From Marisimplicoccus sp038110465 (GTDB lineage: Bacteria; Bacteroidota; Bacteroidia; Flavobacteriales; Flavobacteriaceae): 61,218 nucleotides of DNA. The position numbers and the translations under genes were made by a program. The stretch covers positions 1 through 61,218 of the forward strand of contig JAYNJU010000007.1 in NCBI GenBank assembly GCA_038110465.1, in the 5' to 3' direction. Below, piece by piece: positions 35,715 to 44,764 of this stretch (the first letter of the stretch is position 1; each line of letters starts with the position of its first letter). The notes beneath the pieces were generated by a model. The model made no database searches. It worked only from the letters and a program-made list of their open reading frames with translations, and had not been told where the DNA came from.

Positions 35715-36173
35715 ATGAATAGTTCAGTTAACATAAAAAACAAAAAAGCTAAGTATGATTATTCTTTACTGGATAGTTATACTTGTGGTATTGTATTGAC
35801 TGGAAATGAGATAAAATCAATTAGAAATTCCAAAGTATCTCTAAATAATTCATATTGTGAGTTTAATAATGGAGAATTATTTGTAATAAACTTACACATT
35901 GATGAATATGAGAATTCTAGTGATCCAAATTATAATCCAAAAAGAAAAAAGAAACTTCTTCTGAGTAAGCAAGAATTAAAGAAAATTGAAAAAGAGGTAA
36001 GAGATGTTGGAATTACTGTTGTTTCAACCTCCCTTTTTATTAGTAAAAAAGGGATTGCTAAATTAAATATATCTGTTGCAAAAGGTAAAAGAGAGTTTGA
36101 TAAAAGAAATTCTATTAAAGACAGAGATAATAAAATAAGTCTAAAGAGGATTAAGAAAAATTTTAATAACTAA
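35715..36173 (+). CDS. smpB: SsrA-binding protein
   Basis: A 152-residue tmRNA partner needed for rescue of stalled ribosomes. Typical features are NIKNKKAKYDYSLLDSYTCGIVLTGNEIKSIRNSKVSL at the start, with the conserved E-I-K-S-I-R helix, and the C-terminal basic tail beginning VAKGKREFDKRNSIKDRD, which becomes helical in the mRNA channel. The ssrA gene itself is not in the window. It shares a 4-nt overlap (CTAA) with the convergent pcm. Confidence 0.95.
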   Translation: MNSSVNIKNKKAKYDYSLLDSYTCGIVLTGNEIKSIRNSKVSLNNSYCEFNNGELFVINLHIDEYENSSDPNYNPKRKKKLLLSKQELKKIEKEVRDVGITVVSTSLFISKKGIAKLNISVAKGKREFDKRNSIKDRDNKISLKRIKKNFNN

Positions 36174-36811
36174 TTTTTATCTTTTAACATAGGAACAAAT
36201 CTAAAGTTCCCAAAAGATTCTCTACGAAAATTATTATTGGAAAGCCTAGTAATTCTAGTCATTCTTTGAATATCTTTTCCTAAAGGAATAATTAGCCTAC
36301 CCCCTTCTCTTAATTGAGTCAAAAGATTTTTTGGGACATCAATTGATCCTGCAGTTACAATTATTCCATCATAAGGTGAATCATCTGAATTTCCTTTATA
36401 ACCATCGCTATATAAAAATTTTTTTGGTTTAATATTTAATTTTTTAAAGAGATTAGATGTATCTCTAAAAAGTTTATGATCTCTTTCAATTGTATAAATT
36501 TCAATTTCAAAAAAATTTAAAATAGCTGTTTGATATCCTGATCCAGTTCCAATTTCTAAAATTTTTTCATCTTTTTTTGGATCTAAAAGCTGAGTTTGAA
36601 ATGCAACTGTATATGGTTGAGAAATTGTTTGGTTATTAGCTATTGGTAATGCTTTATCTAAATATGCTTGTTCAGACAAACCAGGATCAATAAAAAGGTG
36701 TCTAGGGATTTTTTCAATAGCTTGGAGTACTGTATTATTGATTATACCCTTTAATTTTAACTCTTTAGCTAAATTTCTTCTTCTTCCTTGATGTTTAAAA
36801 TTATCTTTCAT
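36170..36811 (-). CDS. pcm: Protein-L-isoaspartate O-methyltransferase
   Basis: A 213-residue SAM-dependent methyltransferase that repairs isoaspartyl residues in ageing proteins. It has the Pcm-specific LPIANNQTISQPYTVAFQTQLL (about 52-73), the SAM-binding ILEIGTGSGYQTAIL (about 79-93) and the late GRLIIPLGKDIQRM. Length matches the family. It is a single gene between the convergent smpB and the divergent Gfo/Idh operon. Confidence 0.93.
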   Translation of the reverse strand: MKDNFKHQGRRRNLAKELKLKGIINNTVLQAIEKIPRHLFIDPGLSEQAYLDKALPIANNQTISQPYTVAFQTQLLDPKKDEKILEIGTGSGYQTAILNFFEIEIYTIERDHKLFRDTSNLFKKLNIKPKKFLYSDGYKGNSDDSPYDGIIVTAGSIDVPKNLLTQLREGGRLIIPLGKDIQRMTRITRLSNNNFRRESFGNFRFVPMLKDKN

Positions 36812-36857
36812 TTTATTGTTTGATTAATTTATTACAAAATATTTCAAAAGAAGATTG

Positions 36858-36865
36858 TAATTTTA
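36858..36865 (+). promoter_or_regulatory. -7-like box TAATTTTA before the six-gene operon
   Basis: TAATTTTA ends exactly 4 nt before the ATG at 36870 and would drive the Gfo/Idh to M20 operon (36870-42819). No consensus -33 TTG lies at 19 nt. Confidence 0.4.
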
Positions 36866-36869
36866 ACTT

Positions 36870-37826
36870 ATGATTAAAGTTGGCGTAATTGGTGCTGGTC
36901 ATCTTGGAAAAATACATTTAAATATATTAAACTCTTCCCAATTTGAATTAGTCGGATTCCATGATACTGACATTCAAAACTCACAAAAATTATCAATTGA
37001 AAAAAGTTATGTTTTTTATGAACAGTTAGATGATTTGATTAATAACATTGATGCAGCTGTAATTGTATCTCCAACTACTTCGCATTTTGATATTGCTAAA
37101 AAATGTATACTGAAAGGAAAGCATGTTTTTATTGAAAAACCTTTGACTTCAAATTCTAGTGAAGCTAGGATAATTAAATCTTTAGCTGATCAAAATGATA
37201 TTATTGGTCAAGTAGGTTTTGTAGAAAGATATAATCAAGCCTTTTTAGCTTGTAAAAATTACATTTTAGAGCCCAAATTTATAGAATGTCATAGATTAGC
37301 TGACTTCAATCCAAGAGGAACAGATGTTTCAGTAATTATGGATTTAATGATTCATGATATTGATATTGTTTTAAGTCTTGTAAATTCAAAAGTTAAAAGT
37401 ATAAACGCATCTGGTGTTTCAATAATTAGTTCTACACCTGATATTGCTAACGCAAGAATTGAATTTGATAATGGCTGTATAGCAAATTTGACTTCTAGTA
37501 GAATTTCAATGAAGAAGATGAGAAAAGCAAGAATTTTTCAAAAGGATGCATATATATCTATTGATTTTTTAGAAAAAGATTTTCAGGTTGTAAAAATTAG
37601 AGATAAAGATGTAGATGATAATGAAAACTCACTTGTTGTTAAGAATAATGTCGGCGAAGAAAAGGTAATTTTCTTTGAAAAACCATTAATGGATAACATT
37701 AATTCAATTGAACAAGAGTTAAATGATTTTTATATTTCAATTTTAAATAAAACTGAATCAAAAGTTTCGCTGAATGATGGATTAAAAGCACTTGAAGTTG
37801 CTGAGGAGATTATGAGTCAACTATGA
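36870..37826 (+). CDS. Gfo/Idh/MocA-family oxidoreductase
   Basis: A 318-residue NAD(P)-dependent oxidoreductase. The Rossmann domain begins VGVIGAGHLGKIHLNIL, with the family EKPLTSNSSEA segment (about 89-99: 'HVFIEKP'). The C-terminal alpha/beta domain contains IMDLMIHDIDIVLSL (about 161-175), which carries the catalytic His/Asp region. Substrates in the family are mostly sugars and sugar nucleotides, and the exact one is not readable. It leads a six-gene operon in which every successive pair overlaps (4, 4, 8, 11 and 14 nt). Confidence 0.85.
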   Translation: MIKVGVIGAGHLGKIHLNILNSSQFELVGFHDTDIQNSQKLSIEKSYVFYEQLDDLINNIDAAVIVSPTTSHFDIAKKCILKGKHVFIEKPLTSNSSEARIIKSLADQNDIIGQVGFVERYNQAFLACKNYILEPKFIECHRLADFNPRGTDVSVIMDLMIHDIDIVLSLVNSKVKSINASGVSIISSTPDIANARIEFDNGCIANLTSSRISMKKMRKARIFQKDAYISIDFLEKDFQVVKIRDKDVDDNENSLVVKNNVGEEKVIFFEKPLMDNINSIEQELNDFYISILNKTESKVSLNDGLKALEVAEEIMSQL

Positions 37827-38473
37827 ATATTCATGATAATATAAACCACTTAATTAATAAAATTGGGCCTACGGTTAAATTAGTAGCAGTTTCAAAAACT
37901 AGGTCATATGAAGAGATTATAAAAGCTTATGATTCAGGTCAAAAAATTTTTGGCGAAAATAGAGTTCAAGAATTAGTTGAAAAATACAATAAACTGCCAA
38001 AGGACATAAAGTGGCATATGATAGGACATCTTCAAAAAAATAAAGTAAAGTACATTTCTTCCTTCATAGATTTAATACAATCTTTAGATAGAGTATCATT
38101 AGCAGAAGAAATAAATAAGTGTGCAAAAAAAGAAAATAGAAAAATTGATTGTTTAATACAATTGAAGATTTCTAGAGAAGATACCAAATTTGGACTTGAG
38201 CCATCTAAAATTGATAACTTTTATTCAGAGCTATTAAATTTTAGTCATTTAAATATAGTTGGATTAATGGGTATGGCTAGCTTTACTAATGATGAATCTT
38301 TAATAGAGGATGAATTCCAAACTATAGAAAGTATATATAATAAGTTAAAATATATTAATCCAAATATTAATACTCTTTCAATTGGAATGAGTGATGATTT
38401 TGAAATAGCAATAAGAAATGGATCAAATATGGTTAGAGTTGGAAGTAAAATTTTTGGTAATAGAAATCAATGA
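37823..38473 (+). CDS. YggS-family pyridoxal phosphate homeostasis protein
   Basis: A 216-residue single-domain PLP-binding TIM barrel (PLPBP/ProSC family) involved in vitamin B6 balance; no catalytic reaction is established for the family. The PLP lysine sits in KLVAVSKTRSYEEI (Lys near 24). Also present are IFGENRVQELVEKY, WHMIGHLQKNKVKYI, GLMGMASFT and the phosphate-binding SIGMSDDFEIAIRNGSNMVRVGSKIFG. It overlaps the preceding gene by ATGA and the next by 4 nt, so it is strictly operonic. Confidence 0.93.
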   Translation: MNIHDNINHLINKIGPTVKLVAVSKTRSYEEIIKAYDSGQKIFGENRVQELVEKYNKLPKDIKWHMIGHLQKNKVKYISSFIDLIQSLDRVSLAEEINKCAKKENRKIDCLIQLKISREDTKFGLEPSKIDNFYSELLNFSHLNIVGLMGMASFTNDESLIEDEFQTIESIYNKLKYINPNINTLSIGMSDDFEIAIRNGSNMVRVGSKIFGNRNQ

Positions 38474-39597
38474 TGTATACAATAATTGATTTAGAAACTA
38501 CTGGTGGTAAATTTAATGAAGAATCAATAATTGAAGTAGCAATATACAAATTTGATGGTACTTCTGTTACAGATCAATTTATTAGTCTTGTAAATCCAGA
38601 AAAGGAAATTCACCCATATGTAGAGAAATTGACTGGAATAACATCAAAAATGGTTGAAACAGCTCCAAAGTTTCATGAAATAGCAAAGAGAATCATTGAA
38701 ATTACATCAAATTCTGTCCTTGTTGCACACAACGCTCAATTTGATTATAGAATATTACAGTTAGAATTTAAAAGACTTGGGTATGACTTTTCTATGAATT
38801 CTTTATGTACTGTAATTCTGTCTCAAAAACTTCTTCCAAATCAAGAATCATATAAGCTAGGTAAGCTATCTAAGAGCATGGGAATAGCATTAAAAAATAG
38901 ACATCGAGCTAGTGGAGACGCATTAGCAACTGTAGAATTATTTAAGATATTACTTGAAAAAGATACATCAAATGAAATTAAGGAAAATATTATGGAGTTT
39001 CCAGGTGAAAAAATGGATAGTATCTTTAAAGATGTAATAGAGAATCTAAAAGAGAATACTGGTGTATTTTACATTTACAATAACCAAAAAGATCTTATAT
39101 ATATAGATTTTAGTAGAGATATTAAAAATAAGCTTATAAAACTTTTCACAAGTAAAAAGTTTATTCCAAAATATGTGCAAAACAATTTTAAATATTTAAA
39201 TGTTCATCCAACTGGAAATATTCATATTGCAATAATTAAAGTTCTTAATGAAATAAAAACTTTAAATCCTAAAATAAAAAACAATGTAAACCGTAAACTA
39301 TATACTAAAATTGATATACCTGAAGAATTTAAAGCTAATAAAAACTTTGTTTTAACATTTAATGGAAAAAAAGATGTTGATAAAAGTTTTATTCTTGTCA
39401 AGGATAATATAATCAAAGGATATGGTTATTTTGAACTATATAATCATATTAATTCAGAGAAAAAAATCAATTCTAGATTAGTTGAGGTTTTCAATTATTA
39501 TAAAATAAAAAACTACGTCTATAAGCTAATTTCTGATAAGAGATATAAAAAACTAGTAAATTTGAGTGAAATTTATAAAATAACAGAAGTTGAATAA
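38470..39597 (+). CDS. DnaQ-like DEDDh exonuclease with degenerate GIY-YIG-like domain
   Basis: A 375-residue protein with an N-terminal 3'-5' exonuclease domain (about 1-165) having all DEDDh residues: IDLETTG, HNAQFDYRIL, and HRASGDALATVEL. Around residues 195-222 there is a segment like a UvrC/GIY-YIG nuclease start (TGVFYIYNNQKDLIYIDFSRDIKNKL). However, GIY has become GVF and YIG has become YID, and the usual arginine position is weak. The remaining 150 residues match nothing I recognise. Bacteroidota carry DnaQ-GIY fusions of this kind, and this looks like a shortened, nuclease-dead version of the second domain. Start at ATG 38470 or the adjacent ATG 38473; it overlaps yggS by 4 nt. Confidence 0.75.
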   Translation: MMYTIIDLETTGGKFNEESIIEVAIYKFDGTSVTDQFISLVNPEKEIHPYVEKLTGITSKMVETAPKFHEIAKRIIEITSNSVLVAHNAQFDYRILQLEFKRLGYDFSMNSLCTVILSQKLLPNQESYKLGKLSKSMGIALKNRHRASGDALATVELFKILLEKDTSNEIKENIMEFPGEKMDSIFKDVIENLKENTGVFYIYNNQKDLIYIDFSRDIKNKLIKLFTSKKFIPKYVQNNFKYLNVHPTGNIHIAIIKVLNEIKTLNPKIKNNVNRKLYTKIDIPEEFKANKNFVLTFNGKKDVDKSFILVKDNIIKGYGYFELYNHINSEKKINSRLVEVFNYYKIKNYVYKLISDKRYKKLVNLSEIYKITEVE

Positions 39598-40411
39598 GAC
39601 TCGACAAAAAATACATGATATAATTTTTGAAGCAGACACTCCTGCTGGAAAAGTGTTTGATATTTCTCTAATTATTGTCATAATTATAAGTGTCATACTT
39701 GTTGCTTTAGAAACAGTGGGTTGGATTAATCAGCAATATTATGATATCTTAAATATTGCAGAATGGGTCATAACAATTCTATTTACAATTGAATATATTC
39801 TTAGAATAGTATCAGTTCATCATCCAAGTAAATATGTATTTAGTTTTTATGGAATTATTGACTTTTTAGCTATGATACCTAAATATATATCTTTATTTGT
39901 GGTAGGTGCACATCTAGAAACTATGATGGCAATCAGAGCGCTTAGGATTCTTCGAATTTTTAGAGTTCTCCATATTTCAAGATATATTGGTGAGTCAAAT
40001 TTTTTAGTAAGATCTCTTCTTGTAAGCAGAGCTAAGATTATTATATTTTTACTATTTGTTCTAATTATGTGTATACTTTTTGGAACATTAATGTATTTAG
40101 TAGAAGGTCCTGAAGCTGGATTTAATAACATACCTGAAAGTATTTATTGGTGTATAAGCACAATTTCAACTGTAGGATATGGTGATATTGTTCCATTAAC
40201 TGGAATGGGTAAATTTCTTGCTTCAATGCTTATGATTCTTGGTTATGGAATAATTGCTGTTCCTACAGGTATAATTTCTGCTGAAATGGCACAAAGAAGA
40301 AAAAATGTTGATATAAATACAACTGTATGTGCTGAATGTTTGAATGATAAACACAAAGATAATGCTATATATTGTCATGAATGTGGTTCTCATTTAGAAG
40401 ATGAAAAATAA
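39590..40411 (+). CDS. Voltage-gated-type potassium channel with C-terminal zinc ribbon
   Basis: A 273-residue six-helix ion channel. An S4-like charged helix is visible (RALRILRIFRVLHISRYIG, about 107-125). The K+ selectivity filter lies in STISTVGYGDIVPLTGMGK (TVGYGD near 198-203). After the last membrane helix comes a short cytoplasmic tail with CAECLNDKHKDNAIYCHECG, a CXXC-X12-CXXC zinc ribbon (about 245-265). This tail is seen in other flavobacterial channels. The TTG start at 39590 overlaps the exonuclease stop by 8 nt, and miaA begins inside its end. Confidence 0.85.
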   Translation: MNKTRQKIHDIIFEADTPAGKVFDISLIIVIIISVILVALETVGWINQQYYDILNIAEWVITILFTIEYILRIVSVHHPSKYVFSFYGIIDFLAMIPKYISLFVVGAHLETMMAIRALRILRIFRVLHISRYIGESNFLVRSLLVSRAKIIIFLLFVLIMCILFGTLMYLVEGPEAGFNNIPESIYWCISTISTVGYGDIVPLTGMGKFLASMLMILGYGIIAVPTGIISAEMAQRRKNVDINTTVCAECLNDKHKDNAIYCHECGSHLEDEK

Positions 40412-41315
40412 AAACCTGATTTATGTAGCTGGTCCTACAGGTATTGGAAAAACTAAGCTAGCTATTGAGTTAGCAAAAAAGTTTAATACTGAAATTGTTT
40501 CCTGTGATTCTAGACAATTTTACAAAGAACTTAAAATTGGAACTTGCCCCCCATCTTTTGATGATTTAAATGATATTAAACACCACTTTATTCATAATAA
40601 AAGTATTAAAGATACATACAGCGTTGGAGACTATGAAAAAGAAGCTATTGACTTAATATCTGAAATTTTTAAAATAAAAGATACTTTAATTCTAGTAGGT
40701 GGCTCAGGACTTTATGCTGATTCTATTTTATTTGGAATTGATGAATTTCCTAATATATCTAAAGAAATTAAAGAAAAAATTCAATTTGATTTAGAAAATA
40801 GTGGTCTAGATTATATTTTAGAAGAACTTAGAATACTAGATCCAGAATATTACAATAAAGTTGATAAAAATAATGTTGTTAGAGTTACAAGAGCGTTAGA
40901 AGTTATAAAACAAACCAATTTTAAATTTTCTTCATTAAGAACAAATAAAAAGAAAGAAAGAGAGTTTAAGTCTCATATATTAATTTTAGAGTCATCAAGA
41001 GATGATTTATATTTTAAAATAAATACCAGAGTAGATAAAATGTTAGAAAATGGTCTTGAGAAAGAAGCTTATCAACTTATGGATTATAAAAAATTAAATA
41101 CTTTGAATACTGTTGGATACAAAGAGTTTTTTAAGTATTTTGATGGAGAGTTATCTTATAATGATACCATCAGTAAAATAAAGCAGAATACTAGAAACTA
41201 TGCAAAAAGACAGATAACATGGTTAAAAAAATATAAAAATGCGATTAGAATCAATTCAAATTCTAATGCGAATTCAATAATCTCAAAAATTAGCAATACA
41301 CATGAAAAATTTTAA
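40401..41315 (+). CDS. miaA: tRNA dimethylallyltransferase
   Basis: A 304-residue enzyme that adds the dimethylallyl group to A37 of tRNAs reading UNN codons. It shows the P-loop VAGPTGIGKTKLAIELA (about 7-23), SCDSRQFYKELKIGT (about 34-48), the family HHFIHNKSIKDTYSVGDYE segment, LVGGSGLYADSILFG, and the C-terminal NTVGYKEFFKYFDGE...KQNTRNYAKRQITWLKK. It overlaps the channel gene by 11 nt and the downstream peptidase gene by 14 nt. Confidence 0.95.
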   Translation: MKNKNLIYVAGPTGIGKTKLAIELAKKFNTEIVSCDSRQFYKELKIGTCPPSFDDLNDIKHHFIHNKSIKDTYSVGDYEKEAIDLISEIFKIKDTLILVGGSGLYADSILFGIDEFPNISKEIKEKIQFDLENSGLDYILEELRILDPEYYNKVDKNNVVRVTRALEVIKQTNFKFSSLRTNKKKEREFKSHILILESSRDDLYFKINTRVDKMLENGLEKEAYQLMDYKKLNTLNTVGYKEFFKYFDGELSYNDTISKIKQNTRNYAKRQITWLKKYKNAIRINSNSNANSIISKISNTHEKF

Positions 41316-42819
41316 ATCTCTTTTTTTTACTTTACTTATAATTCTTCCTACTAGTGGTCAAAAAATAAAAGAAGAAATCTTAGCCAATGCAATGTTAAAT
41401 ATGGATGAATTCATAGAGTTCTTGTCATTACCTAATGATGCTAATGTAAAAGATGATATTGATAGGCTAATTGATTGGACTGAAAGAAAATTTCAATCAC
41501 TTAATTTTGATATCAAATTATTAGATACAGATACTTTTCCTCTTATGCTTGCTGAAAAGAAAGTAAATAATTCATCAAAAACTATATTAATTTATCTTCA
41601 TCTTGATGGTCAGCCAATAGACGTTTCTAAATGGGATCAAGAAGACCCTTTTTCTCCAGTCTTCAAAATTAGTAATAATAATTCCTTTTCTGGTATCAAC
41701 TGGGACAGTATTAAAGATTTAAGTTTTGATCAATTAGAATCTAAAGATGTTAGAATTTTTGCAAGATCTTCGTCAGATGCAAAGGGACCTGTTATGATGA
41801 TTATACAAGCATTAAAATTCATGGAATTAAATGATATTGATCAAAGATTTAATATAAAACTAATTATGGATTTTGAAGAAGAAAAAAGCTCTCCAAGTCT
41901 TCCATTTGCTGTTGAGAAATATAAAGATCTTCTTAAAAGTGATGCCTTGTTAATATTTGATGGACCTCAGCATGAATCTGGTATACCAACTTTGAATTTT
42001 GGTAACAGAGGTATAGGATCAATAACACTAAAAACTTATGGGCCAATTGTACCTCAACATAGTGGTCATTTTGGGAATTACGCTCCTAACCCTGTATTTA
42101 GGATGTCCAATATTTTATCATCTATGAAAGATGAAAATGGTATTGTATTAATTGAAGGATATTATGACGGAATAGTTATTGATGATGAAATTAAAAAATA
42201 TTTAGAACAAGTCCCTGATGATGAAGTTTCTATGAGAGAAAAAATGCAATTTAAGATACCAGAATCTGTTGGAAGCTCTTATCAAGAATCTCTTCAATTT
42301 CCTTCTTTAAATGTTAGAGGAATTCAATCAGGTTGGGTTGGATCTGAAGCAAGAACTATAGTCCCATCAGAATGTATAGCAGAAATTGATATTAGGTTAG
42401 TAATAGAGTCAGATGGTTATAGGTTAATAAATTTAATTAAAAAACATATTGAATCATTGGGATATTATATTACTGAAAATGAACCAACAAAAGAAGAGAG
42501 AGTAAATTATGATAAAATTCTAAAATTCACATCCAGAGTATCATATCCAGCTTTTAGGACAGAGATTAATAGTGAATTAGGTAATTGGTTAAATGATGTT
42601 CTAACAAATACTTTTGATCAAAAACCTGTTTTAAAAAGAACAAGTGGAGGGTCTGTTCCAATATCACCTTTTGTTAATATTTTAAATATTCCTGCAGTTG
42701 GAGTTCCTACAGTTAATAAAGATAATAATCAACATAGTCCAAATGAAAACTTGAGATTAGTTAATTATATTAATGGTATTGAGACTTTTATTGGAATTCT
42801 ATCTAGTGAGTTTAATTAA
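41302..42819 (+). CDS. Secreted M20/M25/M40-family metallohydrolase
   Basis: A 505-residue zinc hydrolase with a signal peptide (MKNFKSLFFTLLIILPTSGQ). The metal-site segments are ILIYLHLDGQPID (about 92-104), FARSSSDAKGPVMMI (about 153-167), MDFEEEKSSPSLP and the late NQHSPNENLRL carrying the last ligand. The dimerisation domain includes YGPIVPQHSGHFGNYAPNPVF. It resembles dipeptidases and carboxypeptidases of the family and would act in the periplasm. It is last in the six-gene operon and shares the TTAA stop overlap with convergent purC. Confidence 0.85.
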   Translation: MKNFKSLFFTLLIILPTSGQKIKEEILANAMLNMDEFIEFLSLPNDANVKDDIDRLIDWTERKFQSLNFDIKLLDTDTFPLMLAEKKVNNSSKTILIYLHLDGQPIDVSKWDQEDPFSPVFKISNNNSFSGINWDSIKDLSFDQLESKDVRIFARSSSDAKGPVMMIIQALKFMELNDIDQRFNIKLIMDFEEEKSSPSLPFAVEKYKDLLKSDALLIFDGPQHESGIPTLNFGNRGIGSITLKTYGPIVPQHSGHFGNYAPNPVFRMSNILSSMKDENGIVLIEGYYDGIVIDDEIKKYLEQVPDDEVSMREKMQFKIPESVGSSYQESLQFPSLNVRGIQSGWVGSEARTIVPSECIAEIDIRLVIESDGYRLINLIKKHIESLGYYITENEPTKEERVNYDKILKFTSRVSYPAFRTEINSELGNWLNDVLTNTFDQKPVLKRTSGGSVPISPFVNILNIPAVGVPTVNKDNNQHSPNENLRLVNYINGIETFIGILSSEFN

Positions 42820-43757
42820 GAAAGGAAGTTAACTACTTCTTTTTCAACATCAGAAAGTATATTAGAAGAGTTTCTTGGTATAAAGTCTTTACCAATAATT
42901 GTATTATATAATTCAATATATCTTTCAGAAACATTATGGATAATTTCTTCAGTTATCAAGGGTAGAGTTTGATTTTCTTTACCTTGAAAATTATTTGAAA
43001 TTAACCACTGGCGAAAAAACTCTTTTGATAGTTGTTTTGGATGCTCTCCCTTATTCATATATTGTTCATATGAATCAATGTAAAAATACCTAGATGAGTC
43101 AGGTGTGTGTATTTCATCAATTAAATAAAGCTTACCATTATTATCGTAACCAAATTCGTATTTAGTATCAACTAAAATTAAACCCCTTTCTTTAGCTATT
43201 TTTGATCCTCTATCAAAAAGTTTGAATGTAATATTCTCAATTTCTTCATATTGATCTTGAGTTAAAATTTTATTTTTTATAATGTCAGACTTTGAAATAT
43301 CTTCATCATGTCCAAAGTCTGCTTTTGTACTTGGAGTAATTATTGGATTTTCAAATTTTTGATTCGAAACCATTCCATTAGGTAATTTAACACCGCATAT
43401 AGATCTCTCACCTGACTTATAAAGTCTATCAGCATGACCACTTAAATATCCTCTTATAACCATTTCAACTTTAATTGGGTTTAATTTTCTTCCAATAGAA
43501 ACATTTGGGTCTGGTGAAGAGATTAACCAATTATCAATAATGTCATTGGTTGAATTTATCATTTCAAGAGATATCTGATTTAGAACCTGACCTTTAAAGG
43601 GAATCGGTTTTGGCATAACAATATCAAATGCAGAAATTCGATCAGAAACAATTACTACAAGTAAATCATTTTCTATTGTATAAACATCCCTTACCTTACC
43701 TTCATACTTTGATGATTGTCCTGGAAAATTAAAGTTAGTTTTAAAAATAGTGTTCAA
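42816..43757 (-). CDS. purC: Phosphoribosylaminoimidazole-succinocarboxamide synthase
   Basis: A 313-residue SAICAR synthetase of purine synthesis, joining CAIR and aspartate with ATP. Motifs are NFPGQSSKYEGKVRDVY, SDRISAFDIVMP, KVEMVIRGYLSGHA (about 93-106), LVDTKYEFGYD and IDEIHTPDSSRYF. It belongs to the longer (about 300 aa) class rather than the 240-aa enterobacterial class. The TTG start at 43757 gives the usual N-terminus and lies 5 bp after the phoH stop, so phoH-purC form one unit. Confidence 0.95.
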   Translation of the reverse strand: MNTIFKTNFNFPGQSSKYEGKVRDVYTIENDLLVVIVSDRISAFDIVMPKPIPFKGQVLNQISLEMINSTNDIIDNWLISSPDPNVSIGRKLNPIKVEMVIRGYLSGHADRLYKSGERSICGVKLPNGMVSNQKFENPIITPSTKADFGHDEDISKSDIIKNKILTQDQYEEIENITFKLFDRGSKIAKERGLILVDTKYEFGYDNNGKLYLIDEIHTPDSSRYFYIDSYEQYMNKGEHPKQLSKEFFRQWLISNNFQGKENQTLPLITEEIIHNVSERYIELYNTIIGKDFIPRNSSNILSDVEKEVVNFLS

Positions 43758-43762
43758 TTATA

Positions 43763-44689
43763 TTACTTTAGATTGTTATATGCATCAATAACTCTTTTAA
43801 CTATGGGGTGTCTGATTACATCAGAATCATCAAGTTCTATTATACCTATTCCTCTCTTTCCAGATAAAATTTTTATTGCATCCTTTAAACCAGAGTTTGC
43901 GCTTTTTGGTAAATCTACTTGACCGGGATCACCTGTTACCAAAAATTTTGCATTCATACCCATTCTTGTAAGAAACATTTTCATTTGAGAATTCGTAGTA
44001 TTTTGAGCCTCATCTAGAATTACAAAAGCGTTATCTAAAGTTCTTCCTCTCATAAATGCTAAAGGGGCAATCTCAATAGTACTATCCTCTAAATATTTCT
44101 GCAACTTATTGTATGGAATCATATCCCTTAATGCATCATACAATGGCTGCATATATGGGTCTAACTTTTCTTTTAAATCTCCCGGAAGATACCCTAGATT
44201 TTCACCAGCTTCGACTGCAGGTCTTGTTAAAATAATTTTTTTTATTTCTCTTTCTTTTAGAGCTTTAACAGCCATCGCTACTCCGGTGTAAGTTTTACCA
44301 GTACCAGCAGGTCCTATAGCAAATATTAAATCGTTTTTAATTATTGATTCATGTAGTTTAATTTGATTTAGTGTTTTAGCTAATATTGGTTTTCCAGAGA
44401 CTCCATGAAGGATTAAAGAAGGTCTCTCACCATTAAATTTTATGTTGTTAACAACAATGTCATTTATTATATTAGGATCTATGGTATTATAATCTGAATA
44501 ATAATTTAGAAGACCTCTAAATTTAGAATCAAAGTCTTTTAACTCATTTTTATCACCAAGAGCCTTAATTGTTTGGCCTCTTTGAACAATTTTAAGTTTT
44601 GGAAAACTTATTTTTAGTGAATTTAGATTATCTCTAGAGAAAAAAATTTGTGGATCAACATCCGTCAGTTCAAATTGAATTTCACTCAA
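43763..44689 (-). CDS. PhoH family ATPase
   Basis: A 308-residue PhoH/YbeZ-type protein, an RNA-associated ATPase often linked to YbeY and rRNA maturation. The N-terminal about 110 residues form the usual PhoH lead domain. The ATPase core has IFAIGPAGTGKTYTGVAMAVKAL (about 120-142), LTRPAVEAGENLGYLPGDLKEKLDPY, FVILDEAQNTTNSQMKMFLTRMG and KFLVTGDPGQVDLP. The TTG start (44689) gives the N-terminus seen in relatives. No ybeY gene is beside it; purC follows after 5 bp. Confidence 0.9.
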   Translation of the reverse strand: MSEIQFELTDVDPQIFFSRDNLNSLKISFPKLKIVQRGQTIKALGDKNELKDFDSKFRGLLNYYSDYNTIDPNIINDIVVNNIKFNGERPSLILHGVSGKPILAKTLNQIKLHESIIKNDLIFAIGPAGTGKTYTGVAMAVKALKEREIKKIILTRPAVEAGENLGYLPGDLKEKLDPYMQPLYDALRDMIPYNKLQKYLEDSTIEIAPLAFMRGRTLDNAFVILDEAQNTTNSQMKMFLTRMGMNAKFLVTGDPGQVDLPKSANSGLKDAIKILSGKRGIGIIELDDSDVIRHPIVKRVIDAYNNLK

Positions 44690-44764
44690 TGGATTATTTT
44701 TAAAAATTTGTTATAGTAGATATTTTGACTCAAATTTACATAATTTTTATAAAGTTCTTAATTC

